From assembly GCA_032821775.1 (NCBI GenBank), contig JAVLRN010000001.1, forward strand, positions 4,402,001 through 4,466,000: a stretch of DNA of 64,000 bases, written 5' to 3'. The notes beneath the pieces are model-generated. The model worked only from the letters and a program-made list of their open reading frames with translations, did no database searches and was not told the DNA's origin. Each line of letters begins with the position of its first letter. The first letter of the stretch is position 1. Below are positions 43,445-54,741 of the stretch, piece after piece. Source of the stretch: Sanguinoderma infundibulare. Its lineage: Eukaryota; Basidiomycota; Agaricomycetes; Polyporales; Polyporaceae. The translations under genes and the position numbers were made by a program.

Positions 43445-44550
43445 TTACGATTGTAATGACTCACTCATCCCCAACCCTCCCATCGTAAAGCCCTATACAA
43501 CAAATGGTATAATATACACGCAGAACAGCCAAATCTAGTGTTCGTATCAGCATAAACCGCCTCGGAAAGTCAATGATCGGTCCCCTTACGTTGTACATTG
43601 TATATCCGACTTTGTCCTGACAGGATGAATGGGAACGGTTGAAGTGCAAAACAAAGCCGGTCCAGGTTCCGAACACAACCAACGGCAGCGATATCAACGT
43701 TCTCAGTCCCCAGAAATGGGAGACGAAGAGCGACCATGCCGGAAGCAGCACGGCTATCGACAGCCGACTCCAGAAGGGGTAGGCGAGCGGGAGAGTGAAC
43801 CGGCCATACGCCTTGTCGCCCTCGACGTCTCGGAAATCTTGGGCGTGTATCGTTGTGAGGATGACGGCAGCGTTGATGATTTGGGCGTGCAGAGTCGTCT
43901 GAGGTAGGGGGAGCGTTGGGCCTGGTCAAGATGCAGTTCATTAGCTTGATCTCTTCCGTAGACACTGGTGATAATCGGCAACTACCACTCACCGCACATG
44001 ACCCGAGCAGCACCTATGTTGAAAGAAATGATTCCGATGGCGCTGCACAGATTCTTCGTGAACCAGTAAAAGTCGAACTTGAGGTCGTTGTGGCAGAGGG
44101 TGAAGATGGTGATGATGGCGCTCTCTTCTGGCACCTCGAGGACGAACGACAGAGCGAGTGTCGCGGGGACTAGAGCCCACCGAAGGACACGCGCATGGCT
44201 CCTTGACATCAAGCCTGATGGGATGGGCCGCCAGGGCTTGTTGGCATCGTCTTCTTCTGGGAAAAGACTCTGGTTGGCGACATTGAATTGAAGGAGATTG
44301 AACCATACCCAGATGGCTCTGAAAGCAATCTGGTTTCTGGTCTCTGCGGGGGCTGCCACGGTGCCGAAGAGTGTCTAAATGGACAGTCGTGTCAGTTGCA
44401 GACCGTTGATTCGAAACTGGAATGTCGTACAATTGGAACGAGTATCGTCTCGAGGTCAGACCGAGTGAAAAGGTAGAGAGCGTATAGAAAAGACCGCGAC
44501 TGCTCCGCGCAGCAACGGAAGGCATTGAAAGTGGACCTGGTGAGCGACAT
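43445..44550 (-). CDS. UbiA-type prenyltransferase/terpene-cyclase-like membrane protein, 293 aa
   Basis: Exons on the minus strand are 44550-44431, 44374-43993, 43921-43590 and 43492-43445. Introns have GT...AG borders and phases join. The protein starts MSLTRSTFNAFRCC and is strongly hydrophobic with about eight membrane segments. The first substrate-binding region is LLQFNVANQSLFPEEDDANKP followed by WRPIPSG, where UbiA enzymes have the NDxxDxxxD...KPxRP pattern. The second Asp-rich motif is DFRDVEGDKAYGRFTLP. Basidiomycete members of this subgroup with an NQ...PEED first motif include UbiA-type terpene cyclases and uncharacterised prenyltransferases. No other biosynthetic genes are nearby. 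The last short exon is the least certain part. Confidence 0.75.
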
Positions 44551-45439
44551 TGTGGAAAGCGTCGGATACTGACTCGAAACACTTTCAGCTTTTAAGCCGG
44601 AAGGAGGTTTGATTGTAACTGCTTGCAGAATGGCGTGCCCTCAACGAAAACCTCTTTCAGGTCGCTTTGCATTCGAGCGCGATCCGAGGCCAGTCAGACC
44701 AGCGGTTGCCCCGTGTGCGTTATCCCTGCGCTCATAGTACACCTCGCTTGCCATCGTCAGTCCGTGACAGCGGAGGTCGAGAAATCGCCTACGTAACACA
44801 CCAGCGACGGGCGTGGTATGGGTCATTACGGCGAAAAGGAAAAGTGGCTGACGTCGGGGGAGGAGGGTGGCATATCAACACCGGTCATACCATCGAGCAA
44901 ACACACCAGCCTTCCCCCCGCCGCCGCCGCCGGTCCCATGGCCATTCGGCGACTATTCGATGAGTTTGAATCCGGACTGCAACGGGGGCCAGCGCAAGGC
45001 ATCCGATAACTTCCTCCTCGGATGGGACACAGCTATGATCTTGATATGCGAGGAGCCTTCTGAGTGCCACAGCGTAGTAAATGGGCAAGGTAAAGGTGCG
45101 GCGTGGCGCGTGAGTCACTCTGTAGCCCAACACCGAAATGGGCAATCTAGACGCTCGAAGTCTCGACTTCGAGAAGAGGGGCGCTCCGACTCCCGGAGCC
45201 TTTCGCCCCTTTCCACGACCCACGTCGCTGGGCATCGTCCTAGCCGCAAGTGACATTGGGATATTCACTAATATTTAAGACTCCCAGTAAGTTCAGTATC
45301 TAATTGGACCAGATCCCATCATTGAAGCGATGACAGTGACGTCGACTCCCGCTGGGAAATTGGACACATGCAGTACTGTGAGTCTCACCGATCAACAGTT
45401 TGGCATCGGAAAACTGAGCCCATTTGACATGTAGGTTGA
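44551..45439. other. Intergenic, no supported gene
   Basis: This includes the upstream region of the UbiA-type gene and a short Pro-rich frame near 44900 (PPPPPPVPWPFGDY) without other support. Confidence 0.4.
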
Positions 45440-46959
45440 CTCTCCCCGTTCTGTCCCCGTTCTCCCCGGTGATGTCGTGGAACAAGTGTGCAAGCATGCC
45501 TTTGCCAGCTCGCCACTCCACCGATACGACATGTCCCTGTCGTGCGTTCCTCGCAGCCAATGGTGCTACGAACTGCGCTTCCGAAAGGGCCTCGCTCTCG
45601 TTTCCAGGCTCTGGTGGGAATACGCTACTCAGGGCCTCTACGAGCACGTCGTCATCCGTCGATTTGGCCAGATCCCCGCTCTCGCCCGCACTCTCTCTTC
45701 CAACGACGCCGGGCTCGACTTCGGCGCTCTCATACGGAGGATCGTTCTATTCGAGTGCGTTGTTTTCAAGCCCTGTGTCGACGTCGTATGCGCGGATCTC
45801 CGGTCCATCTTGGAGCGATGCACCCGCCTTGAGCAACTCTCATCCCTCCTACCTGAAAGTGGATACGCACCACCCACATATTCTATTCCATACCCTTTCG
45901 GGCAATACCCCTTCGACGCTCCGCAAACTAGATCTACTCGTCAATGTAGAAGAGGACAGGGAGATGGTTATTGCCCTCCATGGTCTCCTCATCGCCTCCC
46001 CTTCCCTCTTCGCCCTTAGTCTGGGTGACATCGGCCACCACCGTGGTCATCCGAGCCTCCCAGCGGTATGCTTACCTTTTCTGGAATAACTGTGCCTCAA
46101 TTTCTCCGACTCCAACGCTCCATACGCGGCCCAGTGGCTCTGGGAGCTTCCGAGACTCAGATCGCTCACCGTCATCGGCTCCAGGGGGCTCCCCGTGGAT
46201 ATTCTGGAGAAGCACGGGCGTCATGTGATATACCTGCACGTTCCCTTTTATCCAGAATCCCCCGCCGAGCTTGATGCACTTTCACGACTATGCCCCGCCT
46301 TACAGCATCTCATCTGCCATTCCGTGCCATGGCCAGGATGCTTTCCCTGCTCCGTGGGTCCCTTCGAAAGACTCCGTTATGTCGACTTGTATTCTCGGTA
46401 CACTCGGGGCTCGGGTATCGCCTTGGACCTCTCAAGGCCGGATGTGAACGCCGATTTTGTTCGAAGCTTTCGGTCGCACTACGCTCCGGCATTAGAGCGC
46501 TTGCGGACGTTGTACTGCTGCAGCCGCCAGCGCGACCTTCCAGAGGTCTGCCACCCTTCCTTTGTTGCGGGAGAGGATGAGACGAGATTTGTCTGCATCC
46601 GTGATGAATGGTTTGTTCAGACGGCCCGCGTCGTTGTCCCTTTCTGGGATTGGCAGGAAGATCTCCAGGAGGATTCGGAGGACCAGTCTGGAGACTACGA
46701 GCCCGACGACGATGACGAAGACAGGACGTCGTGGGTGTCAGAAGACTCGGAGTCGGATACCGAAGGCGGTGTAGACTCTGAGGACGGTGAATGGGAGCAT
46801 ATGCACGAAGGGCTGGTGCCATTTGGATGGACCGCCACCGTCGACGGGCAGCAGCTGAGTCGGGAGGAGATCGTAGACGGGTTCCAGAGGGGTCAAGAAC
46901 AGGGCGACTTGGACGATCAAGAAGATTCCGATAGCGATGTCATTATCGATGTACTGTGA
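45440..46959 (+). pseudogene. F-box/LRR-like gene with one frameshift and one nonsense codon
   Basis: The N-terminal part (EQVCKHAFASSPLHRYDMSLSC, LRFRKGLALVSRLWWEYATQGLYEHVVI) has the F-box-like start of Agaricomycete F-box/LRR proteins and is read in frame 3 from 45477. Near 45845 one base is missing and the protein continues in frame 1 (YLKVDTHHPHILFHTLSG, LRKLDLLVN). TAA at 46087-46089 interrupts it where CAA (Gln) fits the context (FLE-stop-LCLNFSD). From 46090 the frame stays open to 46959 with LRR-like segments and a long acidic C-terminal tail (about 46670-46800 and 46900-46955). Only two lesions separate it from a full gene of about 500 codons. Confidence 0.65.
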
Positions 46960-47129
46960 TCTTTACAGTGCCGACCAGAACTGGATTGATATGAATTGCA
47001 GTCGTAGCTTTGGCCGGAGACTTCGTACGAACGCAAACATGTTGTACTACAGGGCGAAAATGACACGCGAACCGCATTATATGCTCAACGGCGCAAATGG
47101 GCGACATAGGTCAGCACCTATCGCATCTC

Positions 47130-47990
47130 TGTCAATTCAAACCTGAACTTGACCCCATTTGCACCACAAACCTCCGCGATGTCCGGGAACTGCTCGCACC
47201 GGAAACCCCAGACTCAAAAACACCACCTGCCTCAGGCTGCCGTTGTACGTCCCTCCGAGGCCAGTTCCAACACGGACGACCCACTCCATCAACGCGTCCT
47301 CCCACTCCAACTCGATCCAACCAGACTGACCCTGAGGCACCTGGAAGGTCGAGGCCATGCGGCGAAACGCCTCCCGCGTAAACGCGCACGCAGGGGTCCG
47401 CAGGCGCACGAGCGAGTCACTGTCCGCCACGAGGTCATCCACGAACGGCTTGCTCGGCGCGCCGCTCATCATGCGCGTGTCGAGGACCAGCGTGCGGAGA
47501 GCTTTTCCGCGCGCTGCGATTGCGGCCTCCATCTCGTCCCGCCACGGCGGCGCTCCAAAATAGTGATCGAACAAGGGGATGTTGGTGACGGAGGACTTGA
47601 GGTGCGGCACGAGGGCGACGAAGACGGCGAAGACGGCGGGGCACCAGGTTACCAGGCATGAGGAGACGCTGAGGGTGAGGCGCGCTTCACCGGAGACGCG
47701 GCGGTGACAGCAGGATCGACCGTGCCGTCGAAGCGTGGGGTGTACTCGAGGGTAAGGCGGACGACGCTCTGAAGGCGAGGATGGCAGAGAGCTCGTCTAG
47801 GGTCGAGACCGAGCCGACGGTGAGTGTCGTCACCGTGCGGAGAATGGGCGTGCTGCACAGAATAGTGGCGAAATCCTGGTCTTCCAGTGATCTCGGGCGG
47901 CCCATCGTGCGCATGTCAAGGGCGGAGCGTCTTGCCGTGCGCGACGAGGCCTGCCTCCATCCCGCCCCGCCAGGGCACGAGTTATGGTCG
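47130..47990 (-). pseudogene. F-box-family gene fragment, frameshifted
   Basis: On the minus strand, sequences parallel to the neighbour at 48295-49365 are found. These are TILCSTPILRTVTTLTVGS and LDELSAILAF near 47800-47880, PPWRDEMEAAIAARGKALRTLVL near 47530, and the C-terminal NGVKFRFE near 47150. They lie in more than one frame, with breaks near 47760, 47620 and 47190. A second, partial copy of the MEAA...HGKTLRP segment lies at about 47920-47990, so this is a mosaic of at least two copies. The F-box itself is missing. Confidence 0.55.
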
Positions 47991-48294
47991 AGGAAGGGGC
48001 CATCGGTGATTAGATTTCAACGAAGCTTATGCCAAGAAAGTGTTCGAAAGCAAAAAACAAGCGAGAGGCGGCCCAGAGCCCAGAAGTTGTGCATCCGGCT
48101 AAAGCATCTTGTAGTGAGCCATAATATTTAACGATCCAAGTCACTGTGGGGTAGTCTTGGTCCTAATATCCCCGTGACAAATGCAGATTCGATCTCCTGG
48201 TCTAGATGGAGCGGGAGAGGTCGGACGAACCATCGATGGCCCAACAGACGAGAACCGACCAGCCTCTCGAAGCCGCGCGAACAGGAGACGGAGA

Positions 48295-49365
48295 TCAGTA
48301 CGTCCTTTCGAACCTGAACTTGACACCGTTCGCGGTGCACACCTGCTTGATGTCCGCGAACATCTCGCTCCGCGGCACACTGCTCCTAAACACCACCTCC
48401 CTCAGCGCCCCGCGCCGCGTCCGTCCGCCGCCATTCCTGGCGCGAGCAATCCATTCCTTCAATGCGTCCCCGAAATCAAAATCGAATCCCATGTCTACCT
48501 CCAGCACCTCCAACATCGGGGCCATATGTTGAAACGCACTCCTGGAGATCGCCGCCGCGGGTGTCCGAAGGTGCACGAGTGACTCGTTGTCGGTAACGAG
48601 TGCGTCCAAGAACGGCTGCCTCGGCGTGCTGTACATCTTGCGCGCGTCGAGGATGAGCTTCCGGAGCGTCCGGCCGTGCGCCGCGATCGCGGCCTCCATC
48701 CTATCTCGTCAGCGTGTACAGTCCTGAGGGGGAAGTGGGTTGATCATGGAGAAGGACTCGAGGCGCGGCGCGAGGGCGAGGAAGACGTCGAACACGGCAG
48801 GACACCAACTTCCGTATCGCGACGTGAGCGCAAGGCGCTTCACTGCAGAAGCGGTGGTGAGGGCGGGGTCGATGGGGCCGCTGAAGCCTTTGCCGTATTC
48901 GAGGGTGAGGTCGATGACGCAAGGGAGGGCGAGGATGGCGGAGAGCTCGTCCAGCGATAACAGCTGACCGACGACGAGCGTCGTCACCGTGCGTAGGGCG
49001 GGGGCGCTGAGCACAGAGGAGTAGTGAAAGCCCGAATCTCGGGCGTAGTTGTACTGAAAAGTGCGTATAGAATGTTCTGGAACGAGTGACAGCAAGCTTA
49101 GCGCACCCTGTGTGTAATCACTCAGCATGAACAGGATGAGGTAGCAGAGCAGACAGCGGAGGTGGGGGCATGTCTTCATGGAGCGAGCGAAGCGGGAGAA
49201 TCCTCCTCTGGGGTCAAGGTTGATCTGGAAAGGGATAGGCTGCCTGTAAAGAGCTATTTGAGCTGGTTCTGTCCAGCTACGGCACACGAGGGCCGCACAC
49301 GCCAGGTGTCGCAAACGGAGCTGTTGTTCGAACACCTGCCAGTGGAGCAAGACATCGAACGGCAA
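48295..49365 (-). pseudogene. F-box protein gene with a single in-frame TGA
   Basis: The frame starts MPFDVLLHWQVFEQQLRLRHLACAALVCRSW, a recognisable F-box, at 49365. LRR-like segments follow (LRTVTTLVVGQLLSLDELSAIL). At 48709-48711 there is TGA where the neighbouring paralogue has Trp (PPWRDEMEAAIA). The same frame then continues from 48699 to the stop at 48295 (MEAAIAAHGRTLRKLIL...NGVKFRFERTY). One TGG-to-TGA change therefore separates it from an intact gene of about 356 codons. F-box proteins act as substrate adaptors of SCF ubiquitin ligases. Confidence 0.65.
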
Positions 49366-50074
49366 CCGTGACGCCTGCCCGGGGGCTAATCTTGCCTTCG
49401 CCGAGGTCTCAGCCTTCTCGCAGGGGAGAAGGAATCGTAGAACTCACATTCATGGGCTGTAGTGAATGTTGAAATTCTACCGTCTCAGATGGGTGTTGTT
49501 GGGGAAGTGACGGCGTACCGCACAGCCTCGAAATCATGTGTTGCGACAAATTTATGCCGCCGATCGATATCTGTGGAACACACCACAGGCCGCACCAAGG
49601 ATCCATCACGAGGAGCACCGTTAAGCATAATAATCAGTGCAGATGTCCAAATGCCCGTGATGCCGCCTAGTATTCTGCCGAAAAGAGACGTGACGGTACA
49701 AGTGAGTACATCTGAGTCTATGCAGATGGAATGCAGTTGTACATGAAGGAGATGGTATGTACTTGAAGACATCGTTTCCAAGTAGTGCTAGTCATACGCC
49801 CCCATTTAGAGGAAAGCGGACGAGCACCAAGTACATAGAAGCACCGTATATATTCGAGACGTCATCGAGATAAGGGGATGTGGATAGAACGAGAGTGCGC
49901 GTGCGTGCAAGAACAGAACAGGGTCACCAACGATAGACAAGAAGGCAAAGGGCATAAATTACCGAGCAAACTGCCTCTGAACGTGCGGCGACGGAAACCG
50001 AACCTGACGCCATAACCCAACCATAACCCAAACACTCGGAAACAAAAACCGAGAGAAAAGACATACATCACCGC
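49366..50074. other. Intergenic, no supported gene
   Basis: A minus-strand frame at 49485-49781 has one hydrophobic stretch (LFGRILGGITGIWTSALIIML) that could be a single membrane-helix exon of a relic. Nothing else supports a gene. Confidence 0.35.
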
Positions 50075-52009
50075 TCAAAAAGCCTTCCCGGCATGCACAC
50101 CCACCCCTGGCGCAACGAGGCTGAAGCTCTCAGTCTCCTCGTCCGCCTTCACCCAGAGCGCGACGATGTGCCGCCGCACCCCGTCCCGCTTTTCGCGTGC
50201 CTCGAGCTCGACCATCGTGCACTCCTCGGTGCAGTTCTGCACCCAGACCGCAAAGTTCGTCAGCCGCTCGAAGATCGCCTCCTGCTTCTGGATCATCACT
50301 TGCACTTGCTCTGCCGTCACGGTCCCGATCCCGAAGGGCGAAGAAGGCATGAGGGATCAGAAGCAACGCCGCACGTCAGCCAAGCCGTCAACGTCAACGT
50401 CGACACACAAGTGATTGGACGGTACGGAAGTGGGAAGGGAGGGGAAGGGGCAAGGGCGTAAGTACTGGATGGAACGGGAGGAGGACGGAAGAACAAGGCT
50501 ACGCACGTGTGATGCCCATCTGCAACACCTTTCCCCCATACATCAGATTGTACAGCTGCACGGCCTGCAAGAGCCCCGTCTGCTTCAGGTCCTCGCAATC
50601 CTGCAGCTCCTCGCGCTTGAGGAGTTCCCAATGCGGGGTGAGCGACCGGACACATTCGTTGAAGCAAATCTGCGCTTTCTTCGCCCACTCAGCCGCCTCT
50701 ATCGCAAGCTCTTCAGTTAAACACAACACAGGGGGCAGGCGGGAGCGAAAGTAGATTCCTGGGGGAGAAGGGAGTTGCATGGGCACTCACCGCGATACGT
50801 CTCCTGTCTGCTCTGCTCGTCGCCCATGATCGCCTCCCACTTGTTCTTCCTTGGGCTGCACACCGCGTCGACGAGGTCCATGGCCTCCCTGAAATGGTGA
50901 TGTGCGGACTGTATCGCGTTGCACGCATGTCCCATCGCTTTCGTCGTCGCCTGGCTCTGTGTCACACAATGCGAGGTTAAACGACTCTTCCCTTTACGCG
51001 AAGTCAGTCACTCACATCAAGGTACGCTTGATCTCGCGCCGCAACCCCCTTCCGCGCGCGCGCATACTCGTCCACGGAGTTCGGGGTTGAGGAGTAGCCC
51101 TCGTCGCTGGAACTGCTGTAGAGAACTTAGGAAGTCGGGACGAGGAGAACGCGGAGTACACGTACGCATAGCTCCGCCACGATACCGGTCGCCCGTCATC
51201 CAGCACCCGCCGCAACTCTTCAAAGCACGTATCCAACCGCTCTGAAGCCGTCCGTGTCGCCTCGATCTAATCGTCCCGTAAGCATGGAGAAAGCTGGCAC
51301 CCGAGGAAACGGAGTGGGGAAGGGAAGGGGGCTTTTCTGTGTGACACAGAAACAGTGCGGGGACGAAGTAGTTTACTCACCCGCTTGTTGAGCGTCTCGA
51401 GTTGGACTTCGAGGTCTTCCACCGAAGGCAGGTTCTCCTCAGACTGCTGTGGGGGTGGAGACGGGGAGCCAGGGTCGTCGAGCGCCTTCCGGCGAACTCG
51501 GAGGCCAAACAGTGAAGGCTTTCGATTCGGTTTCGGGCTGAGAGGAACAGCATGAACATGGGCCAACGCAGCATGTGGGCAGGACGAGGACAAGGGCAGC
51601 GAATAAGAAGGATAGGAGAATCGGAACGCACATACCTCTGGGGCTCCCGTGCCCGTCGCTTCCTCGCCTTCCGCAGCTGCCTCTTGCACTCCTCCAACGA
51701 CCGCAGGTCCACAAACAGCCGCTGCGTCGCCGCGTCCGCGATCTTCCAGTTCTCGTACGTGCGCGAGAGCATGTAATCCGGATGTGGGGTGAGATAGCTG
51801 TGTCGGCCTAAGCTCGACGCGTAGCCGGAATCCAAGCTGGTGCTGTGGACGCTCTCGCAGGTGCCGCGGGACGAGGACGCAGAGTGTGGAGATGCTGGGG
51901 ATGTGGGTAACAAGGAAGAAGGAGAGAGGGAGGATGTCGATGGAGTGCCGGGGAGAACAATGGAGGGAGGACTTGAAGCCTCTCTGCGCCGTCCAAAGGG
52001 CATGGGCAT
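50075..52009 (-). CDS. Seven-exon gene of unknown function, 445 aa, intact
   Basis: Exons on the minus strand are 52009-51636, 51537-51381, 51266-51166, 51115-51016, 50956-50791, 50710-50507 and 50310-50075. Every intron has GT...AG borders and the phases join into 445 codons plus stop, which is strong evidence for a real gene. The first 80 or so residues are Ser/Pro-rich and likely disordered (MPMPFGRRREASSPPSIV). Two Lys/Arg-rich helical segments follow (ECKRQLRKARKRRAREPQ; NRKPSLFGLRVRRKAL). The rest is predicted helical, with coiled-coil-like stretches (LPSVEDLEVQLETLNKR; QVMIQKQEAIFERLTNFAVWV). I recognise no family. A cytosolic scaffold-type protein is possible. Confidence 0.75.
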
Positions 52010-52744
52010 CGTGGCGCGGGGAAGTATTACCTGATTCAAGGTGACGGCGGGATACTGGCGCGGGGTCGGAAGTCTGATAGGAATTAATAATGAGCCTAGA
52101 AGGTGTTGGGCGCGGAGGAGTGGGGTGAGGGAGAAGATATGAGCAAGTAGACAATCGTGGGGCTTTTGTACAAGGAGGTCCTCCGATTGATTCCGCGCTC
52201 GCAGCAAAAGCGGACAGGACGTCGGGACCGCCAAGTCGGACGACGAAAGGCACGGATATCGGACATGGTTCAGGGGAAGGCGACTTGTAATGATGTCGGT
52301 CCTGCGGAAGACGTTAGACGCGAGAGCCTGTCCCTCGCACGTTCGTAGGCCGATTGGCCAGGAGGGCCTAAGCGCTTGCGTCGCCACCTCTTCGGGGCAA
52401 CGAGTATCTCGTTCCACACACTCGGCCTTGGGCGCGGTGCGAGACGAGCAACCGTTCACAACCGGTGGCTGTCGTCTCACGGCGCAGGCTTCCTTCGTCA
52501 GTTGTACACTGAATACACCATCGAGAAACGAGGCTTCCTAATAATACACACCGGAATCACAGATCGACAGCCCTGGGAGGCCGGATATCCGCAGCTAAGC
52601 TCAGCGAGTGTCAAAAAGCACGTTCTATGGAACCCACCTTCTACTTATACAACGTCCCTCCTATATATCCATCCACCCTAACCTTCTCACCTCCCAAACC
52701 CAGGGCTCGCCGACACACCCATGAAATACCCATGGGAGTCTCAG
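52010..52744. other. Intergenic, no supported gene
   Basis: This is the upstream region of the 7-exon gene and the downstream region of ATG101. Confidence 0.4.
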
Positions 52745-54741
52745 TCATGCGACCTCGACCCCGCCGACCTTGACGGCAATCTTGAAAGGGAACGGCGATA
52801 TGCTTTGCGCGCTCGTGATGACGGGGACCGCGGACCGACCCCGCTCCGATGAGGCGTGTGTCTGCATCGTCTGCAGGCTCTTCGTCAATGTCGATGCAAG
52901 GTCAGAATTAAACTTCTGTCGCTCTGCGGAAATGAACATGCAGGCAGTGCTGGTTAATGAAGAAAGACATCACAACAGGGCACAAGAGTGCTGTTGCTCA
53001 CCTCGTTCTGACGGCTGGCGGATCTCAGCGTTGATGACCCTAGGTCGACAATCAGCCATGATCCGGTGAGGAACAGAATGGGAGTTACCACTGCTCCCAA
53101 GGGATTTCTTCCTATAGCAAATAGTTAACCTTGTTTCACAGCGCCAAACCGCAGCTCAAACCGCAGAAGGGTGTAGAATGGAAGGAGAAGGGAACAGAGG
53201 CACGGAATAGCATACAGCCTCTGCTGTAATTCATCATAGCACCAATCATTTGGGGTTCAGACTCGGAAAGGGAACCAGAAAGAGATTGAGAAGGCAGAGG
53301 ACGTGTCCAACACCTCGGTGCGTTTCGTAGAGGGGGGTTCCTGTTCAAACAACGCCAGAACTCGCGCACGCGATAACGCCGAACTGGCGACCGGCCGCGT
53401 TCAGAGGTATATCACGCCCCATCATTTGCCTTTGAAGGCTGCCAGTGACCAGAGGCCCTACAGTGCTTTGCATAAAACACTGCAGGTCGCGTGCCCGACA
53501 GGCTGTTTGTCTTTGTTTGAATGGCCGAGAAGATGCCGCCGCGTCCGAGAGCCATCCCCCAGGAAGAGCGGCCCTTGAGCCCAAATCAGCCTGAAAGCAC
53601 TGCTTATGTCTTCGCGGATGTGAGCATGTAATTTTCAAGCAGGAATAGGGGTGGTGTCCCGAGAACCATCTGAGAGGGCGTAGTCGCGGCAAGCGCGCGA
53701 TGCCCGAAACAGGAAGTTCCCCGGCAGAACAAATAGGAGCAAACAGCCTTGCGCTGGCGCGCGACCTGCAGTGTTTTATGCAAAGCACTGTAAGGATTCA
53801 GCACCCCTCGTGAGGCGGCCAACATTCGCAGTAGGTTGCCGTGCCAGACGCGCACACCGCGAGAACGCCACTAAACCTAGATATATGCGTGATGCCAAGC
53901 GTCGAACGCCTGAGCCGGCTATTCGAAGTCGGGTGGCCCAGAAGTCCGCGTTTCAACGTAGCGGGCGACGCAGGCAAACAGGCAGCAGAGACGCAACGCC
54001 AACCACATACGACAGGTAGACGTACTTACCTCTCCCATGAGAAACCACGACTTTCGTGGCCGCTTCTCCGAAAACGTCACCAAGATCTGTCGCAGTCGGA
54101 CGAACACGTCGGTGGCGTCGCGGAGAGAAAATCAGACGACGAGAGCCGACAAGTGGGCCGAAGGGACGCACCTGGCCCCGTTTATTCGCATCGCCTTCGA
54201 CGCCCTTCCAAAATGCGTCGACCTTGTTCTCAACGAGCTGTGTGATGCCTTCGTCGTCGACACCGGGCTGTGGACACGACCACCTTCTCAGCATGCATGT
54301 CCCGGTCTGCCGCTGACGAACAACGACGAGTGCCCCGGCCAGCCGTGATAGGGCCCATCCGCATAATTCGAATGCTGATTCCCTCTCTTCCGCCGCCGCA
54401 CTAGCTCTTAGCCCTTCTGATCCATCCCCAGCCGGTGCACGGAACCCCATCCTACCCCATCCCCTCCTTCCCTACTCTCCTAGCATGCTGAATCCAAAGA
54501 ACGACTCACCATCGTCACGTCAAGCACCTCGAACGTCCGCGGGCGGATCGTCCCAAACAGTCGGTGAAATAAAATCGCATGCAGAATCGCGCGGAGGACC
54601 TCCTTTGTCTGGAGCCTGTCGAGGACCTGCCTGCCCGCTGCGTCAGATCTCTTTTCCGCGCATATATGGAGGGAAAATTGGGAAAGGAGGCGGGAGAATG
54701 CTCACCAGGTCGATCGTGATGGTGGGGTGTCCGGCGTTCAT
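52745..54741 (-). CDS. ATG101: Autophagy-related protein 101 (Atg101), 181 aa
   Basis: Exons on the minus strand are 54741-54706, 54626-54510, 54267-54172, 54086-54030, 53111-53089, 53039-53002 and 52923-52745. Phases join into 181 codons plus stop. The sequence starts MNAGHPTITIDL and has the Atg101 landmarks LRAILHAILFHRLFGTIRP, FSEKRPRKSWF, IPWEQWVINAEIRQP and the C-terminal ISPFPFKI...VGGVEV. Atg101 is a HORMA-fold subunit of the ULK/Atg13 complex that starts autophagosome formation. It is present in most fungi and animals and replaced by Atg29/Atg31 in budding yeast. Intron 4 (54029-53112) is 918 bp, against 49-242 bp for the others, because it holds an inverted-repeat element. Confidence 0.9.
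53459..53792. mobile_element. Tc1/mariner-like MITE inside an ATG101 intron
   Basis: The terminal inverted repeats begin CAGTGCTTTGCATAAAACAC (53461 and, reversed, 53790). They agree almost perfectly for 30 bp and more loosely to about 55 bp. TA flanks both ends (53459-53460 and 53791-53792), the target duplication of Tc1/mariner elements, whose termini often start CAGTG. The 330-bp element has no coding capacity. Each end is itself partly palindromic (CAGTG...CACTG). Confidence 0.75.
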
